64,000 nt of DNA from an uncultured bacterium (GTDB lineage: Bacteria; Cyanobacteriota; Vampirovibrionia; Gastranaerophilales; Gastranaerophilaceae): assembly GCA_905216055.1 (NCBI GenBank), contig CAJMSH010000002.1, positions 1-64,000 of the forward strand, read 5' to 3'. A program made the translations under genes and the position numbers. The notes below the pieces were generated by a model, which saw only the letters and a program-made list of their open reading frames with translations, searched no databases and was not told the origin of the DNA. Of the stretch, positions 40,839-50,854 are shown piece by piece. Every line of letters starts with the position of its first letter. Positions within the stretch are counted from its first letter, which is position 1.

Positions 40839-42122
40839 CTAACCATACATCTCATCAGCGTAAAAAACAAATTCCAAATGTCCTATAATAATTGTATCAC
40901 CGTCTTTTATACCTTTTTGAGATAATGCTTCAAATACACCCATACCCTTTAAAATATTTTGGAAACGAATTACCTGCTCAGTGTTTCTTTCATCTGTAAC
41001 ACCAGCAATTCTCTCAATCTTACCGCCTTCAATGATAAAGGTATCTTTTGCGACTTTAAAAATTTCAAAAGCACTGTCATCGTTATAATAAGCACCCAAA
41101 TCTTCTTCTACAACAATTTCAGTCTCAACTTTTGGAATTTCATCAACCTTATCCCCGACAAAATCAAGCAATCTTTCAACATTTTCACCGGTAACGGCTG
41201 AAATTTCAAAAACATCTGATGCAACAGCTTTAAACTGATTTAAAAGTTCATTTTTTCTGTCATCATCAATAGCATCAATTTTGTTCAAAACAACAATTTG
41301 ATACAAGTTTGCCAAATGTTCAGAATGTTTTGCTAATTCAAGATTTATCTTTTTGTAATTTTCAAAAGGATTTTCTTCTGTTGAATCTATTACGTGAAGC
41401 AAAAATCTACATCTTTCAACGTGGCGAAGGAAATCAAAGCCTAAACCGACACCTTCTGACGCGCCTTCAATCAATCCGGGAATATCAGCAACAACATATC
41501 CATCTCCTGAGCGTTTTTTAACAACTCCTAAATTTGGAATTAAAGTTGTAAATGGATAATCAGCTATTTTTGGTTTTGCAGAACTTATACGGCTGATTAA
41601 AGTTGATTTTCCCGCATTTGGCATACCTAAAAGCCCGACATCAGCAATAAGTTTCAATTCCAAAAACAATTCACGTTCAATTGAAGGTTCACCAGGTTCA
41701 CAAAATTGCGGTGCTCTTTTTTGCGCTGTTGCAAATCTTGCGTTGCCTCGTCCGCCTCTGCCGCCTTTTGCGACCAATGCTTTTTGTTCATGAGTTTTTA
41801 AATCAGCAATAATATTACCTGTTTTAACATCTTTAACAACAGTTCCGACAGGGACTTTTATATACAAATCTTTTGCACAAGCTCCATGCATATTTTTTAT
41901 TCCGCCGTTTTCTCCTGCTTCTGCCTTAAATACAGACTTATGCTTAAAATCCATTAATGTAGACATATTTTCATCAGCAACTAAATATACATCTCCGCCT
42001 CTGCCGCCATCTCCGCCTGCAGGGCCGCCTTTATCAACATATTTTTCTCTGCGCCAAGCAACCATTCCGTTGCCGCCACGTCCTGATACTACTCTTATTT
42101 TGGTTTTATCTACAAATTTCAT
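40839..42122 (-). CDS. obgE: GTPase Obg
   Basis: A 427-residue ribosome-associated GTPase needed for 50S maturation and stress control. The N-terminal glycine-rich Obg fold (GRGGNGMVAWRREKYVDKGGPAGGDGGRGGD) is followed by the G domain: G1 GMPNAGKST, G2 around DYPFTTLIPNLG, G3 VADIPGLIEGA, G4 VLNKIDAID. A C-terminal OCT domain (from about 345) ends in FVFYADEMYG. Start and length are standard. Confidence 0.95.
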   Translation of the reverse strand: MKFVDKTKIRVVSGRGGNGMVAWRREKYVDKGGPAGGDGGRGGDVYLVADENMSTLMDFKHKSVFKAEAGENGGIKNMHGACAKDLYIKVPVGTVVKDVKTGNIIADLKTHEQKALVAKGGRGGRGNARFATAQKRAPQFCEPGEPSIERELFLELKLIADVGLLGMPNAGKSTLISRISSAKPKIADYPFTTLIPNLGVVKKRSGDGYVVADIPGLIEGASEGVGLGFDFLRHVERCRFLLHVIDSTEENPFENYKKINLELAKHSEHLANLYQIVVLNKIDAIDDDRKNELLNQFKAVASDVFEISAVTGENVERLLDFVGDKVDEIPKVETEIVVEEDLGAYYNDDSAFEIFKVAKDTFIIEGGKIERIAGVTDERNTEQVIRFQNILKGMGVFEALSQKGIKDGDTIIIGHLEFVFYADEMYG

Positions 42123-42244
42123 TTTCTATTCACCTTCAATCAATAAGGTCTTTTTCACTGACAAATTGATAAATACACAATTATCAAAATTTATCCCTTA
42201 CAACTGTTATACATTAAGATTTTTTGTAATATAATAATATTACT

Positions 42245-43300
42245 ATGAAAAATATAAAAAATAAATTGTTCTCTAAAGAACCTGTAACAATAGGCCCGGA
42301 AAGCGGATATGACAACTATATAATGGCAATAGAATCAAGTTGTGATGAAACTGCTTGCGCTATAGTGAAAAATGGAAGAGAAGTTATCGCAAATGTTGTA
42401 GCTTCACAAATAAAAACTCACGCGCAATTTGGCGGAGTAATTCCTGAAATTGCAGCAAGAGAACATCTTGATTCAATCAATATTATTATAGAAGAGGCAT
42501 TTAAACAGGCTAAAGAAAATGCAAATCTTAATCCTGAAGATATTACAGCATTTGCAGGAACTGTCGGTCCTGGTCTTGTAGGCTGCTTACTTGTCGGATT
42601 AAACGCAGCAAAAACACTTGCACTTACTTACGATAAACCATTTATCGGGGTAAACCATTTAAATGCACATCTTTGCGGGAACTATCTTGATACAGATTTA
42701 AAACCGCCTTTTATGGCACTTTTAGTAAGCGGCGGTCATACTCAAATTATTGATGTAAAATCTTATTCTGAGCAAACAATCCTCGGCGAAACAGTTGATG
42801 ACGCTGTTGGAGAAGCTTATGATAAAGTTGCAAGATTGATAGGTTTGCCATATCCAGGCGGCCCAAAATTGGATAAACTTGCTCAAGAAGGGAATCCACA
42901 TGCATTTAAACTTCCCGAAGCAAGAGTTGACGGTTACAATTTCAGCTTTAGCGGTCTTAAAACAGCAGTTCTCAGACTTGTAAAATCATTTGACGGAAAA
43001 GAAATGCCTGTGAAAGATATATGCGCAAGTTTTCAAGAAACCGTATCCTCTACACTTTTACACAAATTAAAAAAAGCACTCGAAGAAAGCGGTTACAAAC
43101 AAGTTGTTATAGCAGGCGGAGTTGCAGCAAATTCTGAAATCAGAAAAAAAATATTCAACCTAGAAAATGAAGGTTACAAAGTGTTTGCACCTCCAATGAA
43201 ATATTGCACAGATAATGCTGCTATGGTTGCATCTTGCGCTTATTTCAATACAAATACTTTTGATGATGTCAATACAGAAGTATTCTCTCGTGTAAAATAA
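42245..43300 (+). CDS. tsaD: tRNA N6-adenosine threonylcarbamoyltransferase subunit TsaD
   Basis: A 351-residue ASKHA-fold enzyme that transfers threonylcarbamoyl to A37 of ANN-decoding tRNAs. It has IESSCDETACAIV, GPGLVGCLLVG, the iron-binding HLNAHLCG, SGGHTQI, VDDAVGEAYDKVAR and VVIAGGVAANSEIR with a C-terminal CTDNAAM. About 27 residues precede the usual start (IMAIESSCDE), so an internal ATG near 42326 may be used. It is divergent from obg. Confidence 0.94.
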   Translation: MKNIKNKLFSKEPVTIGPESGYDNYIMAIESSCDETACAIVKNGREVIANVVASQIKTHAQFGGVIPEIAAREHLDSINIIIEEAFKQAKENANLNPEDITAFAGTVGPGLVGCLLVGLNAAKTLALTYDKPFIGVNHLNAHLCGNYLDTDLKPPFMALLVSGGHTQIIDVKSYSEQTILGETVDDAVGEAYDKVARLIGLPYPGGPKLDKLAQEGNPHAFKLPEARVDGYNFSFSGLKTAVLRLVKSFDGKEMPVKDICASFQETVSSTLLHKLKKALEESGYKQVVIAGGVAANSEIRKKIFNLENEGYKVFAPPMKYCTDNAAMVASCAYFNTNTFDDVNTEVFSRVK

Positions 43301-43368
43301 TCATTAAAAATTGTAAATTTTACACTTTTAAATAGCAAAAAAATTTTTTCAAGAGTATTATACCCAAT

Positions 43369-44412
43369 ATGATAAATCTTGGGATAAATAACTATACTAT
43401 GAAACCTTTTCGCGGAACCGAACAAAATTCAGTTCCGCTTTCTCATCAACAAGTAACTTTTTGCGGAGTAACAGAAGAATTATCAAAAAGATTTATAAAA
43501 ACACAAAAAGAAATTATAGATGAATTTGTAAAAGATCCTGCATCTGATTGGATTGCAGGGAATTTGCCAAAAAGTTGGCTTGCAAAAATCAATCATTTAC
43601 CTAAAAAAGAACAAAAAGAAATACAGGAAAAAGTTTTTCTTGTATTTAGAAGCGCAATTAAACATTTAAAACCTTATTGTGCACCAAAATATAGCAAAGA
43701 ATACAACCAACATAAAGCAGAACTTGAAAATAGAAGATTAAAAGAAGCTTCAGCAATATTAACAAGAGGATTAAGAAAATTTGGAATCTTGCCGGAAACC
43801 AATACTGTTAATTTTAAAATCCTAAAAGTTACCGGAAGTTATACCCAAAGAGCATACCTTTTAAGCGAAAAAGGGAAAAATCCAACTCTTGAAAAATTAT
43901 TTATTAAAAAATTCAAAAAATCTAAAAACGACTATTCTTCAGATTATAACGGACAATTTGCAGAACTTGCACACGGGTTGTTTTTAAATAAAAAAATTAA
44001 AAGCAAGTTTATGGGAAACTTTTATTGGGGGGATGCAAAAGCAGGTTATATGGCAGAAGAATATCAAACATTACCCCAACATGCAAGTTACATAGTCAAA
44101 TTTAAGCCCTATTACGATACAATACGCAGTTTTGCGAAAGACTTGCTAGATAAAACAGGGATTTATATAAACGAACTTACAAGATATGGAATTATTCCAG
44201 GGAAAAAGACATCTAAAGGCTTTAAACCATACTCAAAAGAACATATTATTACAGGTCTGCTTCAGGCAATACTGGAAAAACACGGATTATACCACAACGA
44301 TCTGCACAATCTAAATGCTATCATAGGTTCAACCGATGATCACAAACCGATTGTCAAACTCGTTGATATTGGCGGATTATCAGAGATTAGCAAACCTTCG
44401 AATACAATTTAG
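43369..44412 (+). CDS. Protein kinase-like fold protein with F-C-G N-terminal motif
   Basis: A 347-residue protein. The C-terminal part contains LEKHGLYHNDLHNLNAIIGSTDDHKPIVKLVDIGG, the H-x-D-x-x-x-x-N and D-x-G pattern of kinase or aminoglycoside-phosphotransferase folds. The N-terminal region has VTFCGVTEEL, resembling the shared F-G motif. A -10-like TATTAT lies just before ATG 43369, so the in-frame ATG at 43399 (MKPFRG) may be the real start. The end overlaps gshB convergently by 26 bp. Substrate unknown. Confidence 0.6.
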   Translation: MINLGINNYTMKPFRGTEQNSVPLSHQQVTFCGVTEELSKRFIKTQKEIIDEFVKDPASDWIAGNLPKSWLAKINHLPKKEQKEIQEKVFLVFRSAIKHLKPYCAPKYSKEYNQHKAELENRRLKEASAILTRGLRKFGILPETNTVNFKILKVTGSYTQRAYLLSEKGKNPTLEKLFIKKFKKSKNDYSSDYNGQFAELAHGLFLNKKIKSKFMGNFYWGDAKAGYMAEEYQTLPQHASYIVKFKPYYDTIRSFAKDLLDKTGIYINELTRYGIIPGKKTSKGFKPYSKEHIITGLLQAILEKHGLYHNDLHNLNAIIGSTDDHKPIVKLVDIGGLSEISKPSNTI

Positions 44413-45346
44413 AAAGAATAAAGTCATTAATTTTCTTTTCTAAATGACAGTTAAAATGCCCGTTGACTTCCTTAATAAAGTAACAAGGACTTGTTACATT
44501 AATTTCTATAATTTTTTCATCAATAACATCAAGCCCTACAAGCGGAAGCCCTAACCTATTCAATTCTTTTGCAACAGGCATAAATTTTTCTTTCTCACTA
44601 AGCGAAAGTTCTGCTTTTACAATATTGCTGTCACAATGTTCATTAAATTTGAAATCATCATTTGAAGGAAGTTTTTGAACACAAACATCCAAAACTTCAT
44701 CGCCAAGAAACATTACACGCTTATCGCCAAAACGAGCTTTTGGAATATATTTTTGAACCATTATAAGCTGTGTATTATTTTTGGTCATTGTATTAATTAT
44801 AACAGCAGTATTTTTATCACCCTTCTTTAAGGTCATAACACCTGACCCAAAACAAGCATTCAAAGGTTTCAAAACGATTTCTTCATGCTTATTTAAAAAG
44901 TTTATAATATCAGATTTTGATGATGTAACTATATTTTCAGGCATTAAATCCAAAAATTTAACAGTGTGCATCTTTTCATTGAAGTTTCTGATAGCTTTAG
45001 GATCATTCAAGATTAGAGTTCTATTTCTGTCAACAAAATCAAATACGTAAGTTGCATTAATATAATCCAAATCAACAGGAGGATCAGGTCGAAACATAAC
45101 AAGAGAAAAATCATTTATCTTAAAAGTTTTTAAAGCTTTATCGTAAAAAATATTTCCGTCTTTTTCATAAGCTTCATAACAATGAGCATAAGCCGTTCCT
45201 GAATCAAGACATAAATTATCAATAGTTGTAATAAAAACATTTTTATTGGATAACAAAAATTCTCTTATCATCCAAAAATTTGTAACAAGATTATTAAACT
45301 CAAAATATTTAAGTTCTAATCTGTCAATAACAAATAAAATATCCAT
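44387..45346 (-). CDS. gshB: Glutathione synthase-like ATP-grasp ligase
   Basis: A 319-residue protein with the GshB layout: MDILFVIDRLE, FRPDPPVDLDYINATYVFD (equivalent of MRKDPPFD), LNDPKAIRNFNEKM, the ATP-grasp lysine region IVLKPLNACFGSGVMTL, QKYIPKARFGDKRVMFLGDEV, and IIEINVTSPCYF at the metal site. GGAGAG precedes ATG 45346, preferred to an ATG seven codons upstream. No gshA is seen nearby; the natural substrate may be glutathione or a related thiol. Confidence 0.82.
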   Translation of the reverse strand: MDILFVIDRLELKYFEFNNLVTNFWMIREFLLSNKNVFITTIDNLCLDSGTAYAHCYEAYEKDGNIFYDKALKTFKINDFSLVMFRPDPPVDLDYINATYVFDFVDRNRTLILNDPKAIRNFNEKMHTVKFLDLMPENIVTSSKSDIINFLNKHEEIVLKPLNACFGSGVMTLKKGDKNTAVIINTMTKNNTQLIMVQKYIPKARFGDKRVMFLGDEVLDVCVQKLPSNDDFKFNEHCDSNIVKAELSLSEKEKFMPVAKELNRLGLPLVGLDVIDEKIIEINVTSPCYFIKEVNGHFNCHLEKKINDFILSKLYSKVC

Positions 45347-45413
45347 TTTTTTCTCTCCATATAGCATTTTTAGTTTATCTCAAGAGATACAATTATTTCA
45401 ATAGAGAATTTAA

Positions 45414-46076
45414 CTAATCAACTTTCTCAGGATTTAAAATAACACAATTTGAATTATTTATTTGAATAAGTTTCATAAATTTTTCCAAATCTGTTTTAAT
45501 TTCAGGGAATGTGTTGTAATGCATAGGAATAACAGTTTGAGCGCCAATCCAATCAGCAGCAACGGCAGCATGTTCTGCATCCATTGTGTAATGTCCGCCT
45601 ATCGGAAGAAGTGCAATGTTTGGTCTGTACAATTCTTTTATAGTTTTCATCTCAGTTGTCAAAGCAGTGTCACCGGCATGATATATACGCATTTTTTCAA
45701 CATCAAATACAATACCTGCAGGTTCTCCGGCATATCTTCCATCAGGCAAAGAACTTGTATGGAAAGCAGGAACAAAAACAACTCTGCCCCAATCATAATT
45801 AATCCAACCGCCAAAATTTACTGCACGAACTTTGCAGCCCTGTTCCTTGCAATAATGAGCAAGTTCAACGATTGCTGTAATTGTTGCATCTTTTTCTTTA
45901 GCAATTTCTATAGCTTGACCTAGGTGGTCACCATGGGCATGAGTTAAAAAGATATCGGTAATATTGGCTTTATGCCAATCATATTTTGGATTAATACTAA
46001 CATAAGGATCAACTAATACTGAATTATCTTTCAATTTAAATTCAAATGCACTATGTCCGATATATTTTAAATCCAT
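45414..46076 (-). CDS. Metal-dependent hydrolase, UPF0173 (metallo-beta-lactamase fold)
   Basis: A 220-residue MBL-fold protein. The zinc ligands are in FLTHAHGDHLGQAIE, in VPAFHTSS, in IYHAGDTALTTEM, and in the C-terminal VIPMHYNTFPEI. The N-terminus IGHSAFEFKLKDNSVLVDPY is typical of UPF0173. Substrate is unknown. Monocistronic and divergent from ribD. Confidence 0.88.
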   Translation of the reverse strand: MDLKYIGHSAFEFKLKDNSVLVDPYVSINPKYDWHKANITDIFLTHAHGDHLGQAIEIAKEKDATITAIVELAHYCKEQGCKVRAVNFGGWINYDWGRVVFVPAFHTSSLPDGRYAGEPAGIVFDVEKMRIYHAGDTALTTEMKTIKELYRPNIALLPIGGHYTMDAEHAAVAADWIGAQTVIPMHYNTFPEIKTDLEKFMKLIQINNSNCVILNPEKVD

Positions 46077-46145
46077 AATTTCTCTCCTTTATTTTAAAAA
46101 TTTAATATTTAATCAATATAACAAATTTTATTGTAAAATACAATT

Positions 46146-47189
46146 ATGCAATATAACTTATTAATGCAAAAATGTATAGATTTAGCAAAACAAGGAGAAG
46201 GTCAAACATCACCAAACCCTCTTGTAGGCTGCGTTGTTCTTGATAAAGACGGTAATGAAATTTCAACAGGCTATCACCATAAATACGGAGATAACCATGC
46301 AGAAAGAGAGGCTCTTTTAAAATTGCATAACGGAGAAGAAAAAGGGGGAACTTTAATTGTAAATTTAGAACCTTGCTCACATTTTGGTAAAACTCCGCCT
46401 TGCGCAGATTTAATTATCGAAAGAGGGATTAAAAAAGTTGTAATAGGAATGCAAGATGTAAACCCAATTGTTGCAGGCAACGGAATTTGGAAGTTAAAAA
46501 ATGCAGGGATTGAAGTTATAGAAAACGTTCTTGAAGATGAATGCAAACAACTGAACGAAGTTTTCATCAAGAATATGACAAAGAAACAAGTATTTGTAGC
46601 AATAAAAACAGCAACAACTCTTGATGGAAAAATTGCGACAAAAAGCGGTTCTTCAAAATGGATTACATCAGAAAAAGCAAGAGAAGAAGTCAAAAAAATC
46701 AGAAATAGATATGATGCTATATTAACAACATCTTCAACAATTCTTGCTGATAATCCGACTATGGCACATCGCAAAAAAATTATTCTTGATAGAGAATTAA
46801 AAACTAATATTGAAGCTCCTATATATAAAGACGGAGAAATTTATTTGTTTAATGCAACACTTGATATGTTTGAAGGCGGAATTAATTTTATAAAAACTCC
46901 TGTTAATAAAAACAAACTGGATTTAAAATACATTTTAGAAAGAGCTTTTGACCTCGGGATTAAAAGCATATTAGTAGAAAGCGGCGGTCACTTAAACGGA
47001 GAAATTTTAAAATATACAGATAAAATATACCACTTTATTGCTCCAAAAATTACAGGTGATAACAGATCTTTATCCTGTTTTGATTTTAGGGAAATAGATG
47101 ATATTAATGAGTCATTCAATTTTAAAATCACACAAGTTGACACTTTTGCACCGGATATTTTATTAACTTACTATCCTATTTCAAAATAA
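46146..47189 (+). CDS. ribD: Bifunctional riboflavin biosynthesis deaminase/reductase
   Basis: A 347-residue protein of the riboflavin pathway. The N-terminal cytidine deaminase-like domain has the zinc motif NHAEREAL and PCSHFGKTPPCADLII. The C-terminal reductase domain contains VAIKTATTLDGKIATKSGSSKWITSE and a VESGGHLNGEIL motif. The reductase part is a little short. No other rib genes are adjacent. Confidence 0.92.
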   Translation: MQYNLLMQKCIDLAKQGEGQTSPNPLVGCVVLDKDGNEISTGYHHKYGDNHAEREALLKLHNGEEKGGTLIVNLEPCSHFGKTPPCADLIIERGIKKVVIGMQDVNPIVAGNGIWKLKNAGIEVIENVLEDECKQLNEVFIKNMTKKQVFVAIKTATTLDGKIATKSGSSKWITSEKAREEVKKIRNRYDAILTTSSTILADNPTMAHRKKIILDRELKTNIEAPIYKDGEIYLFNATLDMFEGGINFIKTPVNKNKLDLKYILERAFDLGIKSILVESGGHLNGEILKYTDKIYHFIAPKITGDNRSLSCFDFREIDDINESFNFKITQVDTFAPDILLTYYPISK

Positions 47190-47213
47190 GCAAAAAGTTG
47201 TATAATAAAATTT

Positions 47214-48539
47214 ATGAAGAAAAAATCTACAACAGCAGCAGGAACTTTTTATCCAGATGACAAGACAATATTAGAAAATCTCATAAAAAGTTACGAAATC
47301 ATAGAGCCAAAATACTATTCAAGAGCCGTCATTGTTCCTCATGCCGGTTATATTTATTCAGGAAAGCTCGGAGCAGAAGGTATTCAGCACATTAAGCCTG
47401 ATATTAAAAACGTCTTTATTTTCGCGCCTTCTCACTATGAAAGGCTTTATGGCTGTGCTATATGCGATTATGATGAATTTGAAACACCTTTAGGGAACAT
47501 ACAGGTTAATAGAAAACTTGTTCAGGAAACAGCTAAACTGTGTGATTGTAATATAGAAAATAAAGCTTTTGAAAAAGAGCATTCAATAGAAGTTCAACTT
47601 CCTTTTATCAAGTATTTTTTACCTGATGCAAAAATTGTACCTATATTATACGGATGCGAAAACTTTAAAAATTTATGTGAAACACTTGAACATTTTTGGG
47701 AAAATCCTGACAATGCTTTTATAATATCAAGTGATTTAAGTCACTTTTACCCCGAAAAGGAAGCCTCAAAAATCGACAACTATACAGCTAGAATGATTGA
47801 AGAAAATAATTTAAACAATTTTGAACAAGAACAAGCCTGCGGAGCGGTGGGAATTTGCGGTCTTGTTGAATTTGCAAAAAAGAAAAATTTTTCACTCATA
47901 AGAGTAGGACTTACAAATTCTGCAGCATCAACAGGAGATTCTTCAAGAGTCGTAGGATACGGTAGTTGGTTTTTATACGAAGGAGAGAAAAATAACTATA
48001 TAAAAAAATATTATTCAAACTTCTTACAAAAAATTTGCAAAGACAGTATTCTATCAGGTTTGCAACTAGGTCAACCAAAAATTCAAAGCCACGACTGCGT
48101 ATTTGAAGAATATGGCGCATCATTTGTTACACTTGAACTTGACGGAATATTGAGAGGGTGTATAGGTTCAATTATTGCGCATAAACCATTAATTAAAGAT
48201 TTGATACACAATGCACATGCAGCAGCATTTTCTGATCCGAGATTTCCACCCCTAACCTTAAATGAATACAACAAAATCTCAATACAAGTCTCACTTCTAT
48301 CTAAACCTGAAAGACTTGAATTTAAGACAGAAAAAGAATTACTTGAAAAATTAACTCCGCAAACAGATGGGCTAATTATACGTGACGGGAATTTTCAAGC
48401 CGTATTTTTACCCGATGTATGGGAACAATTACCTGATAAAAAAGAATTTCTTGAACAATTAAAACTCAAAGCAGGTTTGCCGAAAAATTATTTTTCAGAA
48501 AATTTAGAAGCTTTTAAATTCAGTACAACTAAAATTTAA
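47214..48539 (+). CDS. AmmeMemoRadiSam fusion protein: MEMO1-like plus AMMECR1
   Basis: A 441-residue fusion. Residues 1-265 are a MEMO/class III dioxygenase-like domain with IVPHAGYIYSG, FAPSHYERLYG, EKEHSIEVQLPF and ISSDLSHFYP supplying histidines. Residues 280-440 are AMMECR1: ASFVTLELDGILRGCIGS with the conserved RGCIGS, AAFSDPRFPPLTLNEYNKISIQVSLLSKP. In the AmmeMemoRadiSam system these are proteins B and A; the radical SAM partner is not in the window. Function of the system is not established. The end overlaps the next gene convergently by 4 nt. Confidence 0.88.
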   Translation: MKKKSTTAAGTFYPDDKTILENLIKSYEIIEPKYYSRAVIVPHAGYIYSGKLGAEGIQHIKPDIKNVFIFAPSHYERLYGCAICDYDEFETPLGNIQVNRKLVQETAKLCDCNIENKAFEKEHSIEVQLPFIKYFLPDAKIVPILYGCENFKNLCETLEHFWENPDNAFIISSDLSHFYPEKEASKIDNYTARMIEENNLNNFEQEQACGAVGICGLVEFAKKKNFSLIRVGLTNSAASTGDSSRVVGYGSWFLYEGEKNNYIKKYYSNFLQKICKDSILSGLQLGQPKIQSHDCVFEEYGASFVTLELDGILRGCIGSIIAHKPLIKDLIHNAHAAAFSDPRFPPLTLNEYNKISIQVSLLSKPERLEFKTEKELLEKLTPQTDGLIIRDGNFQAVFLPDVWEQLPDKKEFLEQLKLKAGLPKNYFSENLEAFKFSTTKI

Positions 48540-48883
48540 CCTATTACATCTATTTTTTTGCCGTAATATAGTCTGTCAGATATAGCATCAGCAGTATCAG
48601 GTTGATCAACAGCTGACATCCATATTGCAGCCTGCATAGCTGACTTATGAATTTTATCCTGATTTAAAGATATCTTTTTAAAATTATTTTTTATCATTTT
48701 TTGTCTTTCATATTGTTTATCAGACAAACTCTGCAAAGTATCTTTTTGTTCTTTTAACATATCATATATAACAAGCAATTTGCTATTTTCCGGCAAATCG
48801 CTAAAATTTTCTTCCCCTGATTCTACCTTAGATGTTACATTATATCTCCCAAAATTAACAGAATTTATATTTTGAATTTTCAT
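48536..48883 (-). CDS. Unknown protein with N-terminal F-G motif (MKIQNINSVNFGR)
   Basis: A 115-residue mostly helical protein. MKIQNINSVNFGRYNV matches the short motif of the cluster at 16.6-20.8 kb, showing that the motif is not limited to that region. The middle (IYDMLKEQKDTLQSLSDKQYERQKMIKNN) is coiled coil. It lies directly after dnaX on the same strand (11 nt), so it may be co-transcribed. Confidence 0.55.
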   Translation of the reverse strand: MKIQNINSVNFGRYNVTSKVESGEENFSDLPENSKLLVIYDMLKEQKDTLQSLSDKQYERQKMIKNNFKKISLNQDKIHKSAMQAAIWMSAVDQPDTADAISDRLYYGKKIDVIG

Positions 48884-48894
48884 AATTTTCTTCC

Positions 48895-50814
48895 CTAATC
48901 AATAACTTTACCTTCAAAGATTTCCATAACCATATTTACATTATCAGAATGTAATGAGTCAGCTATTTTTGAAGCACTTGCAGATTCACTACTATGCACA
49001 TCTTCTTTTAATTCTTCAACCTCCTGTTGAGAAACCTCAGGCTCCATTTTAACATTTTTCATTACAGGAGACGGTTTAGGTTTCGGAGCTTCTGAAGCAT
49101 GATTTTGAGCCTGACTTGTTGGGGCAGCCGGTTTTACCTGAACATCATCTGCATGAGGAAGTCTTACTGTCACATTTGAATTTGATTGTCCAAATAAAGC
49201 ATTCACTGCCTCTACAATTGATTGTTTTTTAGAACCGCTTTGAACCTGATTTAAGAAAATTTCATTTTTCATAGTCAAAATTGTTTCTTCAGGAGAAATT
49301 TTAATCGGGTTCGCCCACTGCTTTAACAAAGCTCTTGTCGGTGCGCTATGAATATTATTCAAAAGATTTCCCCACAAGACAGAAATATCAGCCCCGTCAG
49401 AATGTTTTGACATCGGCATTGGAGAAAAAGTATCTTCAACATCAGATTTATTTTCTTCAACTTTTGGAGATTTTTCAACCTTTACAGGTTCAGTTGAAGC
49501 CTTTTCTGCATCAACAGAATGTTGTTTTACGATATCAGGTATTGCATGATGTTCTGTTTTTTGAATTTCAGGTTTCATAACAGGTGAAGGTGCTGTTTTA
49601 TATGCAGAAACCTGAACGGGTGAAGCATAATTTCTTGAATTATTAGAAATATTTGTTGCCCCGCCTTCTAATCTTGCAATCCTATTTTGAAGCTCTACTA
49701 AAGATGTATTTTCAGTCAAGTTTGCAAGATCAATAATTGCAACTTCCAACCACAAACGCGGATTATTAGTTAGCTTTAACTCTTTTATATAATCAGCACA
49801 CTTATCAATTAGAAAAACAATCTGATGAGTTTCAACATTCTCTGCTTGAGAAGACAAAGATTTTATTTGAGCATCATTTGCCTGAGTTAATTCAAATGCA
49901 ATTTCCTTTCTGCAATTTTTAACAATTAACAAATTTTTCAAATAATCCATCAAGTTTGTCAAAATCTGCACAGGTTCATTACCTGAATTATAAATCTTTT
50001 CTAAATCTTCAATAGCTTCCTGAGGTTTTGAATTAACAATTTTATCGGCAAGCGAATTCAAAGTATCAAAAGACAAACGTCCTAACAAATTATTAATATC
50101 ATCCGTTGTAATAGCATCTTCTCCATCGAGAACACTCAATTGATCTAATAGAGCAATACTGTCACGCATTCCGCCTGCAGAATTTTTTGCAATTGTAAAT
50201 AAAGCATCATCAGTTATATTAATTTTTTCCTTATCAGAAATATATCTAAGATGTTTTACAATATCATCTGTTGTAATACGTTTAAAATCAAAACGCTGAC
50301 AACGGCTTTTTATGGTATCCAAAACTTTATGAACTTCTGTAGTCGCAAGAATGAATATAACATTTTTCGGCGGTTCTTCAAGTGTTTTCAACAAAGCGTT
50401 AAAGGCAGTAGTTGATAGCATGTGAACTTCGTCTATAATATAAATCTTGTATCTGCTGTTGACAGGTGCATACATAACCTTTTCTAAAATATTTTGAGCA
50501 TCCTCAACTTTTCTGTTACTTGCAGCATCAATTTCAATTACATCCATAGGAGTTGAATTTGTAATATCAATACAATTTTCACAAACTCCGCAAGGATTTA
50601 TAGTAGGGCCTTCTTTACAATTTAAAGATTTTGCAAAAATACGAGCCGTAGAAGTTTTACCGGTACCTCTTGGGCCTGTAAAAAGATATGCGTGAGAAAT
50701 TTTATTTAATTCAATCGCATTTTTTAAAGCTTTTTTAATATGCTCTTGTCCAACAACTTCTTCTAATCTTTGAGGACGATATTTTCTATATAAAGGTATA
50801 TATTTTTCGTTCAT
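48895..50814 (-). CDS. dnaX: DNA polymerase III subunit gamma/tau
   Basis: A 639-residue clamp-loader ATPase. It shows YRPQRLEEVVGQEHIKKAL, Walker A GPRGTGKTST, the four-Cys zinc module (CKEGPTINPCGVCENC), Walker B IYIIDEVHML, sensor 1 ILATTE and the collar domain (domain III). The region after about residue 380 is a low-complexity Pro/Ser/Lys linker, then a small tau-like domain around LLKQWANPIKISPEE. No obvious programmed frameshift site is visible. Confidence 0.93.
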   Translation of the reverse strand: MNEKYIPLYRKYRPQRLEEVVGQEHIKKALKNAIELNKISHAYLFTGPRGTGKTSTARIFAKSLNCKEGPTINPCGVCENCIDITNSTPMDVIEIDAASNRKVEDAQNILEKVMYAPVNSRYKIYIIDEVHMLSTTAFNALLKTLEEPPKNVIFILATTEVHKVLDTIKSRCQRFDFKRITTDDIVKHLRYISDKEKINITDDALFTIAKNSAGGMRDSIALLDQLSVLDGEDAITTDDINNLLGRLSFDTLNSLADKIVNSKPQEAIEDLEKIYNSGNEPVQILTNLMDYLKNLLIVKNCRKEIAFELTQANDAQIKSLSSQAENVETHQIVFLIDKCADYIKELKLTNNPRLWLEVAIIDLANLTENTSLVELQNRIARLEGGATNISNNSRNYASPVQVSAYKTAPSPVMKPEIQKTEHHAIPDIVKQHSVDAEKASTEPVKVEKSPKVEENKSDVEDTFSPMPMSKHSDGADISVLWGNLLNNIHSAPTRALLKQWANPIKISPEETILTMKNEIFLNQVQSGSKKQSIVEAVNALFGQSNSNVTVRLPHADDVQVKPAAPTSQAQNHASEAPKPKPSPVMKNVKMEPEVSQQEVEELKEDVHSSESASASKIADSLHSDNVNMVMEIFEGKVID

Positions 50815-50854
50815 GTTAAAATTATAACAAGATAATATCTAAAAGGAAAATATT

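Noticed and set aside
46274..46774. Long reverse open frame inside ribD
   Set aside because: It is antisense to a well-supported enzyme gene, has no ribosome site and no recognisable protein pattern; the same holds for other antisense frames in argS, glmU, tsaD and nifS.
48895..50814. Programmed frameshift in dnaX
   Set aside because: No A-AAA-AAG slippery run with a following hairpin was found near the gamma/tau boundary.
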